From: Pseudomonas sp. St316
GTDB lineage: Bacteria > Pseudomonadota > Gammaproteobacteria > Pseudomonadales > Pseudomonadaceae
Length of the DNA: 64,000 nucleotides
Reading direction: 5' to 3'
Assembly (NCBI RefSeq): GCF_018325905.1
Contig: NZ_AP021901.1
Span: forward strand, 4,092,001-4,156,000
Within the stretch, counting starts at the first letter, position 1. Every line of letters starts with the position of its first letter. The notes beneath the pieces are model-generated. The model saw only the letters and a program-made list of their open reading frames with translations. It searched no databases and was not told where the DNA came from. Made by a program: the position numbers and the translations under genes. Shown here piece after piece: positions 56,845 to 64,000 of the stretch.

Positions 56845-57756
56845 ATGTTCGTCCAGATTCTAGGTTCTGCCGCCGGTGGCGGTTTCCCCCAGTGGAACTG
56901 CAACTGCGCCAACTGCGCAGGTTTTCGCGACGGCAGCCTGCGGGCCCAGGCGCGCACCCAATCGTCCATCGCCCTGTCCGATGACGGTGTGAACTGGGTG
57001 CTGTGCAACGCCTCTCCGGACATTCGCGCCCAGCTCCAGGCGTTTGCCCCGATGCAGCCGGGCCGGGCCCTGCGCGACACCGGCATTGGCGCGATCATCC
57101 TGATGGACAGCCAGATCGACCACACCACCGGCCTACTCAGCCTGCGTGAAGGTTGCCCACATCAAGTCTGGTGCACCGACATGGTCCATGAAGACCTGAG
57201 CACTGGCTTTCCACTGTTCAACATGCTGACCCACTGGAACGGCGGGTTGAGTTGGAATCGCATCGAACTCGACCAGAGCTTCACCATCGCCGCCTGCCCG
57301 AACCTGCGCGTCACCCCACTGCCCCTGCTCAGCGCCGCACCGCCCTATTCACCGCATCGCTTCGACCCGCACCCGGGCGACAACATCGGGCTAATCGTCG
57401 AAGACCTGCGCACGGGTGGCAAGCTGTTCTATGCCCCTGGCCTGGGCAAGGTCGACGAGTCGTTGTTGCAGATCATGGCCGGCAGCGATTGTCTGCTGGT
57501 GGACGGAACGGTGTGGGACGACGATGAAATGCAGCGCCGTGGTGTCGGCACCCGCACTGGCCGGGAAATGGGCCACCTGGCCCAGAATGGTCCGGGCGGC
57601 ATGCTCGAAGTGCTGGAGCATTTGCCGAAGCAGCGCAAGGTGCTGATCCACATCAACAACACCAACCCAATCCTCGATGAAGACTCCTCCGAGCGGGCCG
57701 AGTTGGTGCGACGCAATGTCGAAGTCGCTTACGACGGCATGAGTATCGAACTGTAG
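56845..57756 (+). CDS. pqqB: PQQ biosynthesis protein PqqB
   Basis: 303 aa metallo-beta-lactamase-fold protein. N-terminal [18 protein letters not shown] has the structural-zinc Cys set and DSQIDHTTG the metal-site motif of this branch. It is an oxygenase acting on the cross-linked Glu-Tyr intermediate. GGAG before ATG. Full length for PqqB. Confidence 0.97.
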   Translation: MFVQILGSAAGGGFPQWNCNCANCAGFRDGSLRAQARTQSSIALSDDGVNWVLCNASPDIRAQLQAFAPMQPGRALRDTGIGAIILMDSQIDHTTGLLSLREGCPHQVWCTDMVHEDLSTGFPLFNMLTHWNGGLSWNRIELDQSFTIAACPNLRVTPLPLLSAAPPYSPHRFDPHPGDNIGLIVEDLRTGGKLFYAPGLGKVDESLLQIMAGSDCLLVDGTVWDDDEMQRRGVGTRTGREMGHLAQNGPGGMLEVLEHLPKQRKVLIHINNTNPILDEDSSERAELVRRNVEVAYDGMSIEL

Positions 57757-57767
57757 GAGCGCCCGAA

Positions 57768-58520
57768 ATGACTGACACACCATTGACCACGGCAGAATTT
57801 GAAGCAGCCTTGCGCGCCAAGGGCGCGTATTACCACATCCATCACCCGTATCACGTGGCGATGTATGAAGGCCGCGCGACTCGCGAGCAGATCCAGGGTT
57901 GGGTCGCGAACCGGTTTTACTATCAGGTGAACATCCCGCTCAAGGATGCCGCGATCCTGGCCAACTGCCCGGATCGGGCGATCCGCCGTGAGTGGATCCA
58001 GCGCCTGCTCGACCATGACGGTGCTCCCGGCGAGGACGGCGGTATCGAAGCTTGGCTGCGGCTGGGCCAGGCGGTGGGCCTGGATCCCGATCAACTGCGC
58101 TCCCAGGAATTGGTGCTGCCAGGGGTTCGTTTTGCGGTGGATGCCTACGTCAACTTTGCCCGCCGGGCCAGTTGGCAGGAAGCCGCCAGCAGCTCGCTGA
58201 CCGAACTCTTCGCGCCGCAGATCCACCAGTCGCGCCTGGACAGCTGGCCGCAGCATTACCCGTGGATCGACCCGGCCGGCTACCAATACTTCCGCACTCG
58301 TCTGAGCCAGGCCCGGCGTGATGTGGAGCACGGCCTGGCGATTACCTTGCAGCACTACACCACCCGCGCAGGGCAGGAGCGCATGCTGGAGATTCTCCAG
58401 TTCAAACTGGACATCCTCTGGAGCATGCTCGACGCCATGAGCATGGCCTACGAATTGAACCGTCCGCCCTATCACAGCGTGACCGGGCAACGGGTGTGGC
58501 ACAAAGGGATCACCTTATGA
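57768..58520 (+). CDS. pqqC: Pyrroloquinoline-quinone synthase PqqC
   Basis: 250 aa. [19 protein letters not shown] and [18 protein letters not shown] match the PqqC helical bundle active site. It catalyses the final ring closure and oxidation to PQQ, using O2 without metal. TAGGAG 8 bases before ATG; 11 bases after pqqB. Its last codons overlap the pqqD start (ATGA). Confidence 0.97.
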   Translation: MTDTPLTTAEFEAALRAKGAYYHIHHPYHVAMYEGRATREQIQGWVANRFYYQVNIPLKDAAILANCPDRAIRREWIQRLLDHDGAPGEDGGIEAWLRLGQAVGLDPDQLRSQELVLPGVRFAVDAYVNFARRASWQEAASSSLTELFAPQIHQSRLDSWPQHYPWIDPAGYQYFRTRLSQARRDVEHGLAITLQHYTTRAGQERMLEILQFKLDILWSMLDAMSMAYELNRPPYHSVTGQRVWHKGITL

Positions 58521-58792
58521 GTTTCGACCGCAGCAAGACCCCGCGCTGGCGCCCCGGCTATCGCTTCCAGTACGAACCGGCACAGAAGGGCCATGTGCTG
58601 CTCTATCCTGAAGGCATGATCAAGCTCAACGACAGCGCGTCGCTGATCGGCGGCCTGATCGACGGCGAACGGGATGTCGCGGCCATCGTCGACGAGTTGG
58701 CGAAGCAGTTTCCCGACGTGCCGGAACTCGGTGACGACATCGAGCAATTCATGGAGGTCGCCCGTGCACAGCACTGGATCGAACTTGCCTGA
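58517..58792 (+). CDS. pqqD: PqqD peptide chaperone
   Basis: 91 aa winged-helix RRE protein ([18 protein letters not shown], then [17 protein letters not shown]). It holds PqqA for the radical SAM enzyme PqqE. The ATG at 58517 overlaps the pqqC stop by 4 bases, showing translational coupling. Confidence 0.95.
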   Translation: MSFDRSKTPRWRPGYRFQYEPAQKGHVLLYPEGMIKLNDSASLIGGLIDGERDVAAIVDELAKQFPDVPELGDDIEQFMEVARAQHWIELA

Positions 58793-59933
58793 GCCCACCG
58801 GGCTGCCGCCCAAGCCTGAAGTCGGCTTGCCGCTGTGGCTGCTGGCGGAGTTGACCTATCGTTGCCCGCTACAATGCCCGTACTGCTCCAATCCGTTGGA
58901 TTTTGCCGAACAAGGCCAGGAGCTGAGCACCGAGCAGTGGTTCAAGGTCTTTCGCGAAGCCCGAGAGATGGGTGCCGCGCAACTGGGTTTTTCCGGCGGC
59001 GAGCCGCTGGTGCGTCAGGATCTGGCCGAGCTGATCGGCGAGGCGCGCAAGCTGGGTTTCTATACCAACCTGATCACCTCCGGCATCGGCTTGACCGAAC
59101 AGAAAATCAGCGACTTCAAAAAGGCTGGCCTGGACCATATCCAAATCAGCTTCCAGGCCAGCGACGAGCAGGTGAACAACCTCTTGGCCGGCTCGAAGAA
59201 AGCCTTCGCGCAAAAGCTGGAAATGGCCCGGGCGGTCAAAGCCCACGGCTATCCGATGGTGCTGAACTTCGTCACCCATCGGCACAACATCGACAAGATC
59301 GACCGCATCATCGAGTTGTGCATCGCTCTTGAGGCGGATTTCGTCGAACTTGCCACCTGCCAGTTTTACGGCTGGGCGCAACTTAATCGAGTGGGTCTGC
59401 TGCCGACCAAGGAACAACTGGTCCGCGCCGAGCGTGTCACCAACGAATACCGCGCCAAGCTGGAAGCAGCCGGCAATCCGTGCAAGCTGATCTTCGTCAC
59501 GCCGGACTACTACGAAGAACGCCCCAAGGGCTGCATGAACGGCTGGGGCAGCATTTTCCTCACCGTCACGCCGGACGGCACCGCGCTGCCCTGTCACGGC
59601 GCCCGTCAGTTGCCGGTGCAATTTCCCAATGTGCGCGACCACAGCATGCAGCACATCTGGTACGACTCGTTTGGCTTCAACCGCTTTCGCGGCTATGACT
59701 GGATGCCCGAGCCATGCCGCTCCTGCGATGAAAAAGAAAAGGACTTCGGCGGCTGTCGCTGCCAGGCGTTCATGCTCACGGGAGACGCCAGCAATGCCGA
59801 CCCGGTGTGCAGCAAGTCCGAACATCACGGGGTGATTCTGCAGGCGCGTGAAGACGCCGAGCACGCCACGCAAACCATCGAACAATTGGCCTTTCGCAAT
59901 GAACGAAACTCGCGCCTCATCGTTAAGGGCTGA
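58764..59933 (+). CDS. pqqE: Radical SAM PqqA peptide cyclase PqqE
   Basis: 389 aa from GTG at 58764 (GGAGG 6 bases upstream), overlapping pqqD by 29 bases. The radical SAM cluster is C-x3-C-x2-C in [14 protein letters not shown]; the SPASM region carries [16 protein letters not shown] and [16 protein letters not shown] for the auxiliary Fe-S clusters. It forms the C-C bond between Glu and Tyr of PqqA. No pqqF/pqqG peptidase follows. Confidence 0.96.
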   Translation: MHSTGSNLPEPTGLPPKPEVGLPLWLLAELTYRCPLQCPYCSNPLDFAEQGQELSTEQWFKVFREAREMGAAQLGFSGGEPLVRQDLAELIGEARKLGFYTNLITSGIGLTEQKISDFKKAGLDHIQISFQASDEQVNNLLAGSKKAFAQKLEMARAVKAHGYPMVLNFVTHRHNIDKIDRIIELCIALEADFVELATCQFYGWAQLNRVGLLPTKEQLVRAERVTNEYRAKLEAAGNPCKLIFVTPDYYEERPKGCMNGWGSIFLTVTPDGTALPCHGARQLPVQFPNVRDHSMQHIWYDSFGFNRFRGYDWMPEPCRSCDEKEKDFGGCRCQAFMLTGDASNADPVCSKSEHHGVILQAREDAEHATQTIEQLAFRNERNSRLIVKG

Positions 59934-60327
59934 TCGTCTCAGCGACAGAAATGACTGACTGATCGACGATCGATTCGAACGGTAACGTCCGACGCGCAGC
60001 AAATACCACGTGCGACACCTGAGGGATTCAAGTTCTCGGCGTCGCAGATGGCGCATCATTGGTGAATAAAGCTCAGCACTGCATCAATAGCTCACAGGCT
60101 AATCAATTAAAAAATAGCCTGTAGAATATCCCCATACCGACAACAAAATCATTCCAGATATCGAGTAGGCATCTTAGTCCTTGCCGTCCTCGATCATCTT
60201 GCGTCATCTGCACGCTCCCAAGCCAATGCGTTATTAGGCTGAAACAGCTTATTTAAAACCTTATCTATTTAACGGTTCAGGGCAAGCTTATCGCTATTCT
60301 CGGACCCCCAAAGAACTCAGGACACTT
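59934..60327. other. Intergenic region after pqqE
   Basis: About 390 bases, AT-rich from 60070. No gene, hairpin or known motif recognised. It should contain the promoter of the small lipoprotein gene. Confidence 0.5.
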
Positions 60328-60723
60328 ATGAACCTTGCAAAACTTACAGCTTCTATCATTTTAATCACCGGCCTGGCTGGCTGTGCGACTGAACTTCCGA
60401 CGCTTAAGGATGGCGAATCCATTGTCAATCTTCACGAGCAGATCGGTGATGAAATGCTGGCCAGACGCTTGGATACGCAACGCGCAGAGAACCTGACTTA
60501 TTTCAAAGTATCACCAGGGGCGCATACGATGGAACTTGGGGTAGTTACCAAGGGCTACCAGGAAAGCCAACACCGCTGTATTGCCACCCTGTCCTATGAC
60601 AATTTTTTACCTAATGAACGTTACACCTTGATGGAAAGTAGTGCGGGAAAAGAGGTAAAGATTGAACTTATGGACAGCAAAGGTAATACCTTGGCTCAAA
60701 CTGACAAGACGCCCTGCTTGTAA
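60328..60723 (+). CDS. Small lipoprotein of unknown function
   Basis: 131 aa. MNLAKLTASIILITGLAGC is a lipoprotein signal with the lipobox Cys at 19. The mature part (YFKVSPGAHTMELGVV; CIATLSYDNFLPNERYTLM) resembles small beta-rich envelope lipoproteins, with two further Cys (one near the C-terminus) that could pair. I do not recognise the family. Monocistronic, ending at a bidirectional terminator. Confidence 0.8.
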   Translation: MNLAKLTASIILITGLAGCATELPTLKDGESIVNLHEQIGDEMLARRLDTQRAENLTYFKVSPGAHTMELGVVTKGYQESQHRCIATLSYDNFLPNERYTLMESSAGKEVKIELMDSKGNTLAQTDKTPCL

Positions 60724-60794
60724 TTTCCCGCAGAGCAGGTAACAGCGCCCCCGTAAGTACACAGCAATCATGACAGTTTCACTCCACGCTGAAA

Positions 60795-60828
60795 CAAAAA
60801 ACGCCCGGCCTATCGCCGGGCGCTTTTG
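60795..60828. terminator. Bidirectional rho-independent terminator
   Basis: CGCCCGGC/GCCGGGCG stem with a 5-base loop, flanked by AAAAA on the left and TTTT on the right, between the convergent lipoprotein and efflux genes. Confidence 0.85.
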
Positions 60829-60842
60829 TTTAGTCGTCGTCC

Positions 60843-62267
60843 TCAGAGTTTGTGCATGCCCCGCTCGTCCCATCCACCACCCAGTGCACGATACAAGTTC
60901 ACTTCAGCCTGCAACTGCGCAAGACGATCGTTGATCAGCCTTTGTTGGTTGCTAAACAGCGAGCGCTGCGCGTCCAAAAAGGTCAGGTGGCTGTCCACGC
61001 CGATTCGATAGCGACGCTCGGCAAGCCGATAGTAATCCTGGCTGGCGTTGACGAGGTCATTCTGTGCCTGCAACTGATCGACGTAGGTTTTACGTGCGGT
61101 CAATCCGTCGGAGACTTCCTGGAAAGCGGTCTGGATAGCTTTCTCATAGTTGGCCACGCCAATATCTTTCTGAATCTCCGAGTAATTCAGGCTGGAGCGT
61201 AACGCGCCTGCGTTGAAAATCGGCAAGCTGATGGTAGGGCTAAACGCCCAACTGCCTGAGCCGCTCTTGAACAACCCATCCAGATTCGCGCTCGAGGTGC
61301 CGGCATTTGCCGTAAGGCTGATGCTAGGGAAAAACGCCGCCCGCGCCGCGCCGATGTTAGCGTTAGCGGCCAAGAGCGTATGCTCGGCGGCGAGGATATC
61401 GGGGCGACGGTTGAGTAAATCACTGGGCAGACCAGCCGGTACGTTGGCCAGCAGGTCGCCATCCAAGGACTGTGGCTCCGGCAAATCGGCGGGCAGTCCT
61501 GTACCGAGAAGAAGCACCAAAGCATTCTCGTCTTCGGCTACTCGGCGCTGGTAGTTTGCCAGGCTCGCCCGCGCACCTTGCACCGAGGTACGCGCCTGTG
61601 CGAGATCAAGCGCCGAAGCCACACCCACCTGATTGCTGCGGGTGGTCAGACGTAAGCTCTCCTCGTAGGCGCCTAGCGTGTTCTCGGTGAGCTTGAGCAA
61701 TTCACGGTCGGCTTGCCAGGTGAGATAGGCATTGGCCACGCTCGCAACGATGCTGATCTGGGTCGAGCGTCGGGCCTGGGCGGTAGACAGATAAGTTTCC
61801 AGTGCCTGCTGGCTGAGACTGGCGATGCGACCAAACAGATCCAACTCGTACGAACTGATTCCCAGGTTGACGTCATATTGACTGGAAATACTGGCCTGAC
61901 CGGACTGCGTCTGAGCGCTCGGCAGTCGCTGCCGTGTTCCGCTGGCGTTGGCGCCAATCGCCGGAAACAGGTCAGCTCTCTGGATTCGGTATTGCGCCCG
62001 GTACGCCTCAACGTTCAGTGCCGCGACCTTCAGGTCACGATTATTGATCAAGGCGGTCTGGATCAATCGCTGCAATGCCGGATCGTGGAAAAACTCGCGC
62101 CACCCCTGCTCCACAGCGGCCTGGTCGGCAGCGTTGGTTGCCTGATAGGCAGAACCCTGCGGATATTGCGCCGCAACTGGAGCCTGCGGTCGCTGATACT
62201 CAGGGATCAGTGAGCAACCACTCAGAACAGCGGCGCTGATCGCGAGACCGATTAAAGAGCGAGTCAT
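60843..62267 (-). CDS. Outer membrane efflux lipoprotein (OprM/NodT type)
   Basis: 474 aa. Lipobox LSGC with Cys18 gives a lipid anchor. The TolC-like repeats follow: [19 protein letters not shown] at the start of each half, [10 protein letters not shown] and [21 protein letters not shown]. It forms the exit duct for the RND pump. The ATG overlaps the pump stop (ATGA), so both are coupled. It ends with a terminator shared with the opposite strand. Confidence 0.95.
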   Translation of the reverse strand: MTRSLIGLAISAAVLSGCSLIPEYQRPQAPVAAQYPQGSAYQATNAADQAAVEQGWREFFHDPALQRLIQTALINNRDLKVAALNVEAYRAQYRIQRADLFPAIGANASGTRQRLPSAQTQSGQASISSQYDVNLGISSYELDLFGRIASLSQQALETYLSTAQARRSTQISIVASVANAYLTWQADRELLKLTENTLGAYEESLRLTTRSNQVGVASALDLAQARTSVQGARASLANYQRRVAEDENALVLLLGTGLPADLPEPQSLDGDLLANVPAGLPSDLLNRRPDILAAEHTLLAANANIGAARAAFFPSISLTANAGTSSANLDGLFKSGSGSWAFSPTISLPIFNAGALRSSLNYSEIQKDIGVANYEKAIQTAFQEVSDGLTARKTYVDQLQAQNDLVNASQDYYRLAERRYRIGVDSHLTFLDAQRSLFSNQQRLINDRLAQLQAEVNLYRALGGGWDERGMHKL

Positions 62268-64000
62268 TGGCCTGCCTCCTCACGCATAGCAGTTTCGTCC
62301 TGCTTCTTGCGGCTGCCTTTAAACAAGGTTGAAACGGAAACGAAGAACAGGGGAACCCAAAAAATCGCCAGAACGGTGGCCGTTATCATGCCGCCGATCA
62401 CCCCCGTGCCGATGGCGTGCTGACTGCCAGAGCCGGCTCCGCTGGAAATGGTCAGAGGCAGCACACCGAGAATGAATGCCAAGGACGTCATGACGATCGG
62501 ACGCAGACGCATACGACAAGCCTCGACCGTCGCTTCAAGCAACGGTTGACCTTTCTCATTCAATTCCTTGGCAAACTCGACGATCAGGATCGCATTCTTC
62601 GCCGCCAACCCCACCGTCACCAACAGACCCACTTGGAAGAACACGTCGTTGGACAGTCCCCGCAATGCCGTGGCCATCAGCGCGCCGATTACCCCAAGAG
62701 GCACGACCAAGATGACCGCAATCGGAATCGACCAGCTTTCATAGAGTGCCGCCAGACATAGAAACACGACGAGAATCGACAGCGCATACAGAGCCGGCGC
62801 TTGTGATCCTGAAAGACGCTCTTCATAGGACAACCCGGTAAAAGAGATGCCTACGCCGGGCGGCAGTTGCGCTGCAATTCGCTCGACTTCCGCCATCGCC
62901 TGGCCAGAGCTGTAACCCGGGGCGGGAGTCCCAAGAATTTGCTCGGCAGGGACGCCGTTGTAGCGTGACAGTTTTGGTGAGCCGAAGATCCACTCGGCAC
63001 TCGCAAATGCCGAGAACGGGACCATCTGACCTTGGTTGTTACGCACGAACCATTTACTCAGATCCTCTGCGGTGCTGCGCGAGTCAGGTTGACCCTGTAC
63101 ATAAACCCGCTTAACTCGGCCGCGATCAACGAAATCGTTCACATAACTACTGCCGTATGCCACTGACAGCGTGGTGTTGATATCGGCCAGAGAAATGCCC
63201 ATCGCCCGTGCACGCTCGTCGTCGATGGTCAGGTGGTACTGTGGCTCGTCGGCCAAGCCGTTTGGGCGAACGCCAGCGAGGACCGGGCTCTGGGCAGCTA
63301 GCTCAAGAAACTTGCCGCGTGCCTCCATGAGTTTTTGATGACCCACGCTATCTTGGTCCTGCAGGTAGAAATCGAAGCCGGTGGCGTTACCCAACTCCAG
63401 TACCGATGGCGGAACCACCGCATATACCAGGGCGTCGCGGTACTTCAGGAACTCTTGCTGGGCACGCTGGGCAATTTTGAACACAGTATTGTCACTGTCT
63501 CGTTCATCCCATGGCTTCAGGTTGACGAACGCGATCCCTGAATTCTGCCCGCGGCCCGCAAAATTGAAGCCGTTAACAGTGAACACTGTAGCAACGGCTT
63601 TACCTTCTCCGTGCTCTTTGTCCAGCAGGTATTGAGTCATGCGATCAAGCACTTTTTGCGTGCTCTCAGCCGAGCTGTTGGCCGGCGTCTGCACCTGCGT
63701 GAAAATCAAACCCTGGTCTTCATCGGGCAGGAACGAGGTCGGTATCCGGGCGAACATCCAGATCGTGCCGGCGACGATTACCAGGTAAACCATAAAGCCC
63801 GGCACCCTATGCCGGATGATCTGGCCTACGCCCTGCTCATATCCGTTGACGCAGGCATCGAACCGTCTGTTGAACCATCCAAAAAAACCGCGCTTGGGCT
63901 GACCGTGCTTTGTCGGATCGATGGGCTTGAGCAGCGTGGCGCAAAGCGCCGGGGTGAATACCAAAGCAACAAATACCGAAAGCGCCATGGCCGATACGAT
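62264..64000 (-). CDS. RND efflux inner membrane pump (HAE1; AcrB/MexB-like), C-terminal part
   Basis: 578 residues are visible; the N-terminal about 470 lie beyond the window. [15 protein letters not shown], the [15 protein letters not shown] segment, [15 protein letters not shown] of the funnel domain and [21 protein letters not shown], plus [12 protein letters not shown], match the AcrB/MexB/TtgB class. It expels hydrophobic compounds and solvents using proton flow. The membrane fusion protein and a regulator are expected further right, on the same strand. Confidence 0.95.
   Translation of the reverse strand: MVSAMALSVFVALVFTPALCATLLKPIDPTKHGQPKRGFFGWFNRRFDACVNGYEQGVGQIIRHRVPGFMVYLVIVAGTIWMFARIPTSFLPDEDQGLIFTQVQTPANSSAESTQKVLDRMTQYLLDKEHGEGKAVATVFTVNGFNFAGRGQNSGIAFVNLKPWDERDSDNTVFKIAQRAQQEFLKYRDALVYAVVPPSVLELGNATGFDFYLQDQDSVGHQKLMEARGKFLELAAQSPVLAGVRPNGLADEPQYHLTIDDERARAMGISLADINTTLSVAYGSSYVNDFVDRGRVKRVYVQGQPDSRSTAEDLSKWFVRNNQGQMVPFSAFASAEWIFGSPKLSRYNGVPAEQILGTPAPGYSSGQAMAEVERIAAQLPPGVGISFTGLSYEERLSGSQAPALYALSILVVFLCLAALYESWSIPIAVILVVPLGVIGALMATALRGLSNDVFFQVGLLVTVGLAAKNAILIVEFAKELNEKGQPLLEATVEACRMRLRPIVMTSLAFILGVLPLTISSGAGSGSQHAIGTGVIGGMITATVLAIFWVPLFFVSVSTLFKGSRKKQDETAMREEAGQ

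Noticed and set aside
1..64000. CRISPR arrays, tRNA or rRNA genes, integrases and insertion-sequence ends
   Set aside because: I looked for spaced direct repeats, cloverleaf-like tRNA ends and transposase motifs while reading and found none that I could support; a dedicated search could still find weak ones.

Overview
The window looks like a chromosomal stretch of a Pseudomonas, probably of the fluorescens lineage. The evidence is a Pseudomonas-type 24-residue PqqA followed by pqqBCDE, an OprB-type sugar porin, a Mex/Ttg-type RND pump with an OprM-type outer membrane protein, many LysR regulators, and moderately high GC content. This taxonomic call is inference. I saw no rRNA, tRNA, CRISPR array, integrase or insertion sequence. 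Most of the window is accessory catabolic and redox gene content.

Region 1 (1-25.8 kb) is an oxidoreductase region. It starts with a catalase-family peroxidase cut by the window edge, then a decayed stretch with a fragment of a [2Fe-2S] subunit gene. Next come an alpha/beta hydrolase (frameshifted), a cyclophilin-like exported protein, an SDR and an aldo/keto reductase. On the opposite strand is an isoquinoline-1-oxidoreductase-type molybdenum hydroxylase: [2Fe-2S] subunit, Tat-exported molybdopterin subunit (frameshifted) and triheme cytochrome c. An aldehyde dehydrogenase, a GMC alcohol oxidoreductase and an F420-reductase-like NAD(P)-binding protein precede it on the same strand. LysR regulators, MFS pumps, an AbrB-type transporter, a second alpha/beta hydrolase, a monooxygenase-like small protein and another aldehyde dehydrogenase follow. 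This part suggests repeated oxidation and export of alcohols, aldehydes and possibly N-heterocycles.

Region 2 (25.8-49.3 kb) is a CoA-dependent catabolic island that I cannot match to a named pathway. It holds a rubredoxin, a bifunctional enoyl-CoA hydratase/3-hydroxyacyl-CoA dehydrogenase, a thiolase-like protein (frameshifted) with a DUF35 Zn-ribbon/OB partner, a beta-propeller lactonase, two SDRs, a CapA-type metallophosphatase-like protein, a long 3-hydroxyisobutyrate-dehydrogenase-like protein, an MHS-family symporter, a chemoreceptor, IclR and LysR regulators, two enoyl-CoA hydratases, a ferredoxin-NAD(P)H reductase, an ADP-forming acyl-CoA synthetase, a cupin and an SMP-30 lactonase. 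A near-identical promoter element (31 of 36 bases) lies before the thiolase and before the synthetase. Its palindromic core recurs upstream of the IclR gene, which suggests one regulon.

Region 3 (49.3-60 kb) is a periplasmic PQQ oxidation module: a membrane PQQ dehydrogenase, TcuAB (tricarballylate dehydrogenase and its electron-transfer partner), an OprB porin and pqqABCDE, with a hairpin attenuator between pqqA and pqqB. Region 4 (60.3-64 kb) has a small lipoprotein and the end of an RND efflux operon.

Three otherwise intact genes (2303-3276, 7487-9744, 28601-29769) each lose their frame by one missing base in a C run on the + strand. This is either assembly error or genuine decay and should be resolved before function is inferred.
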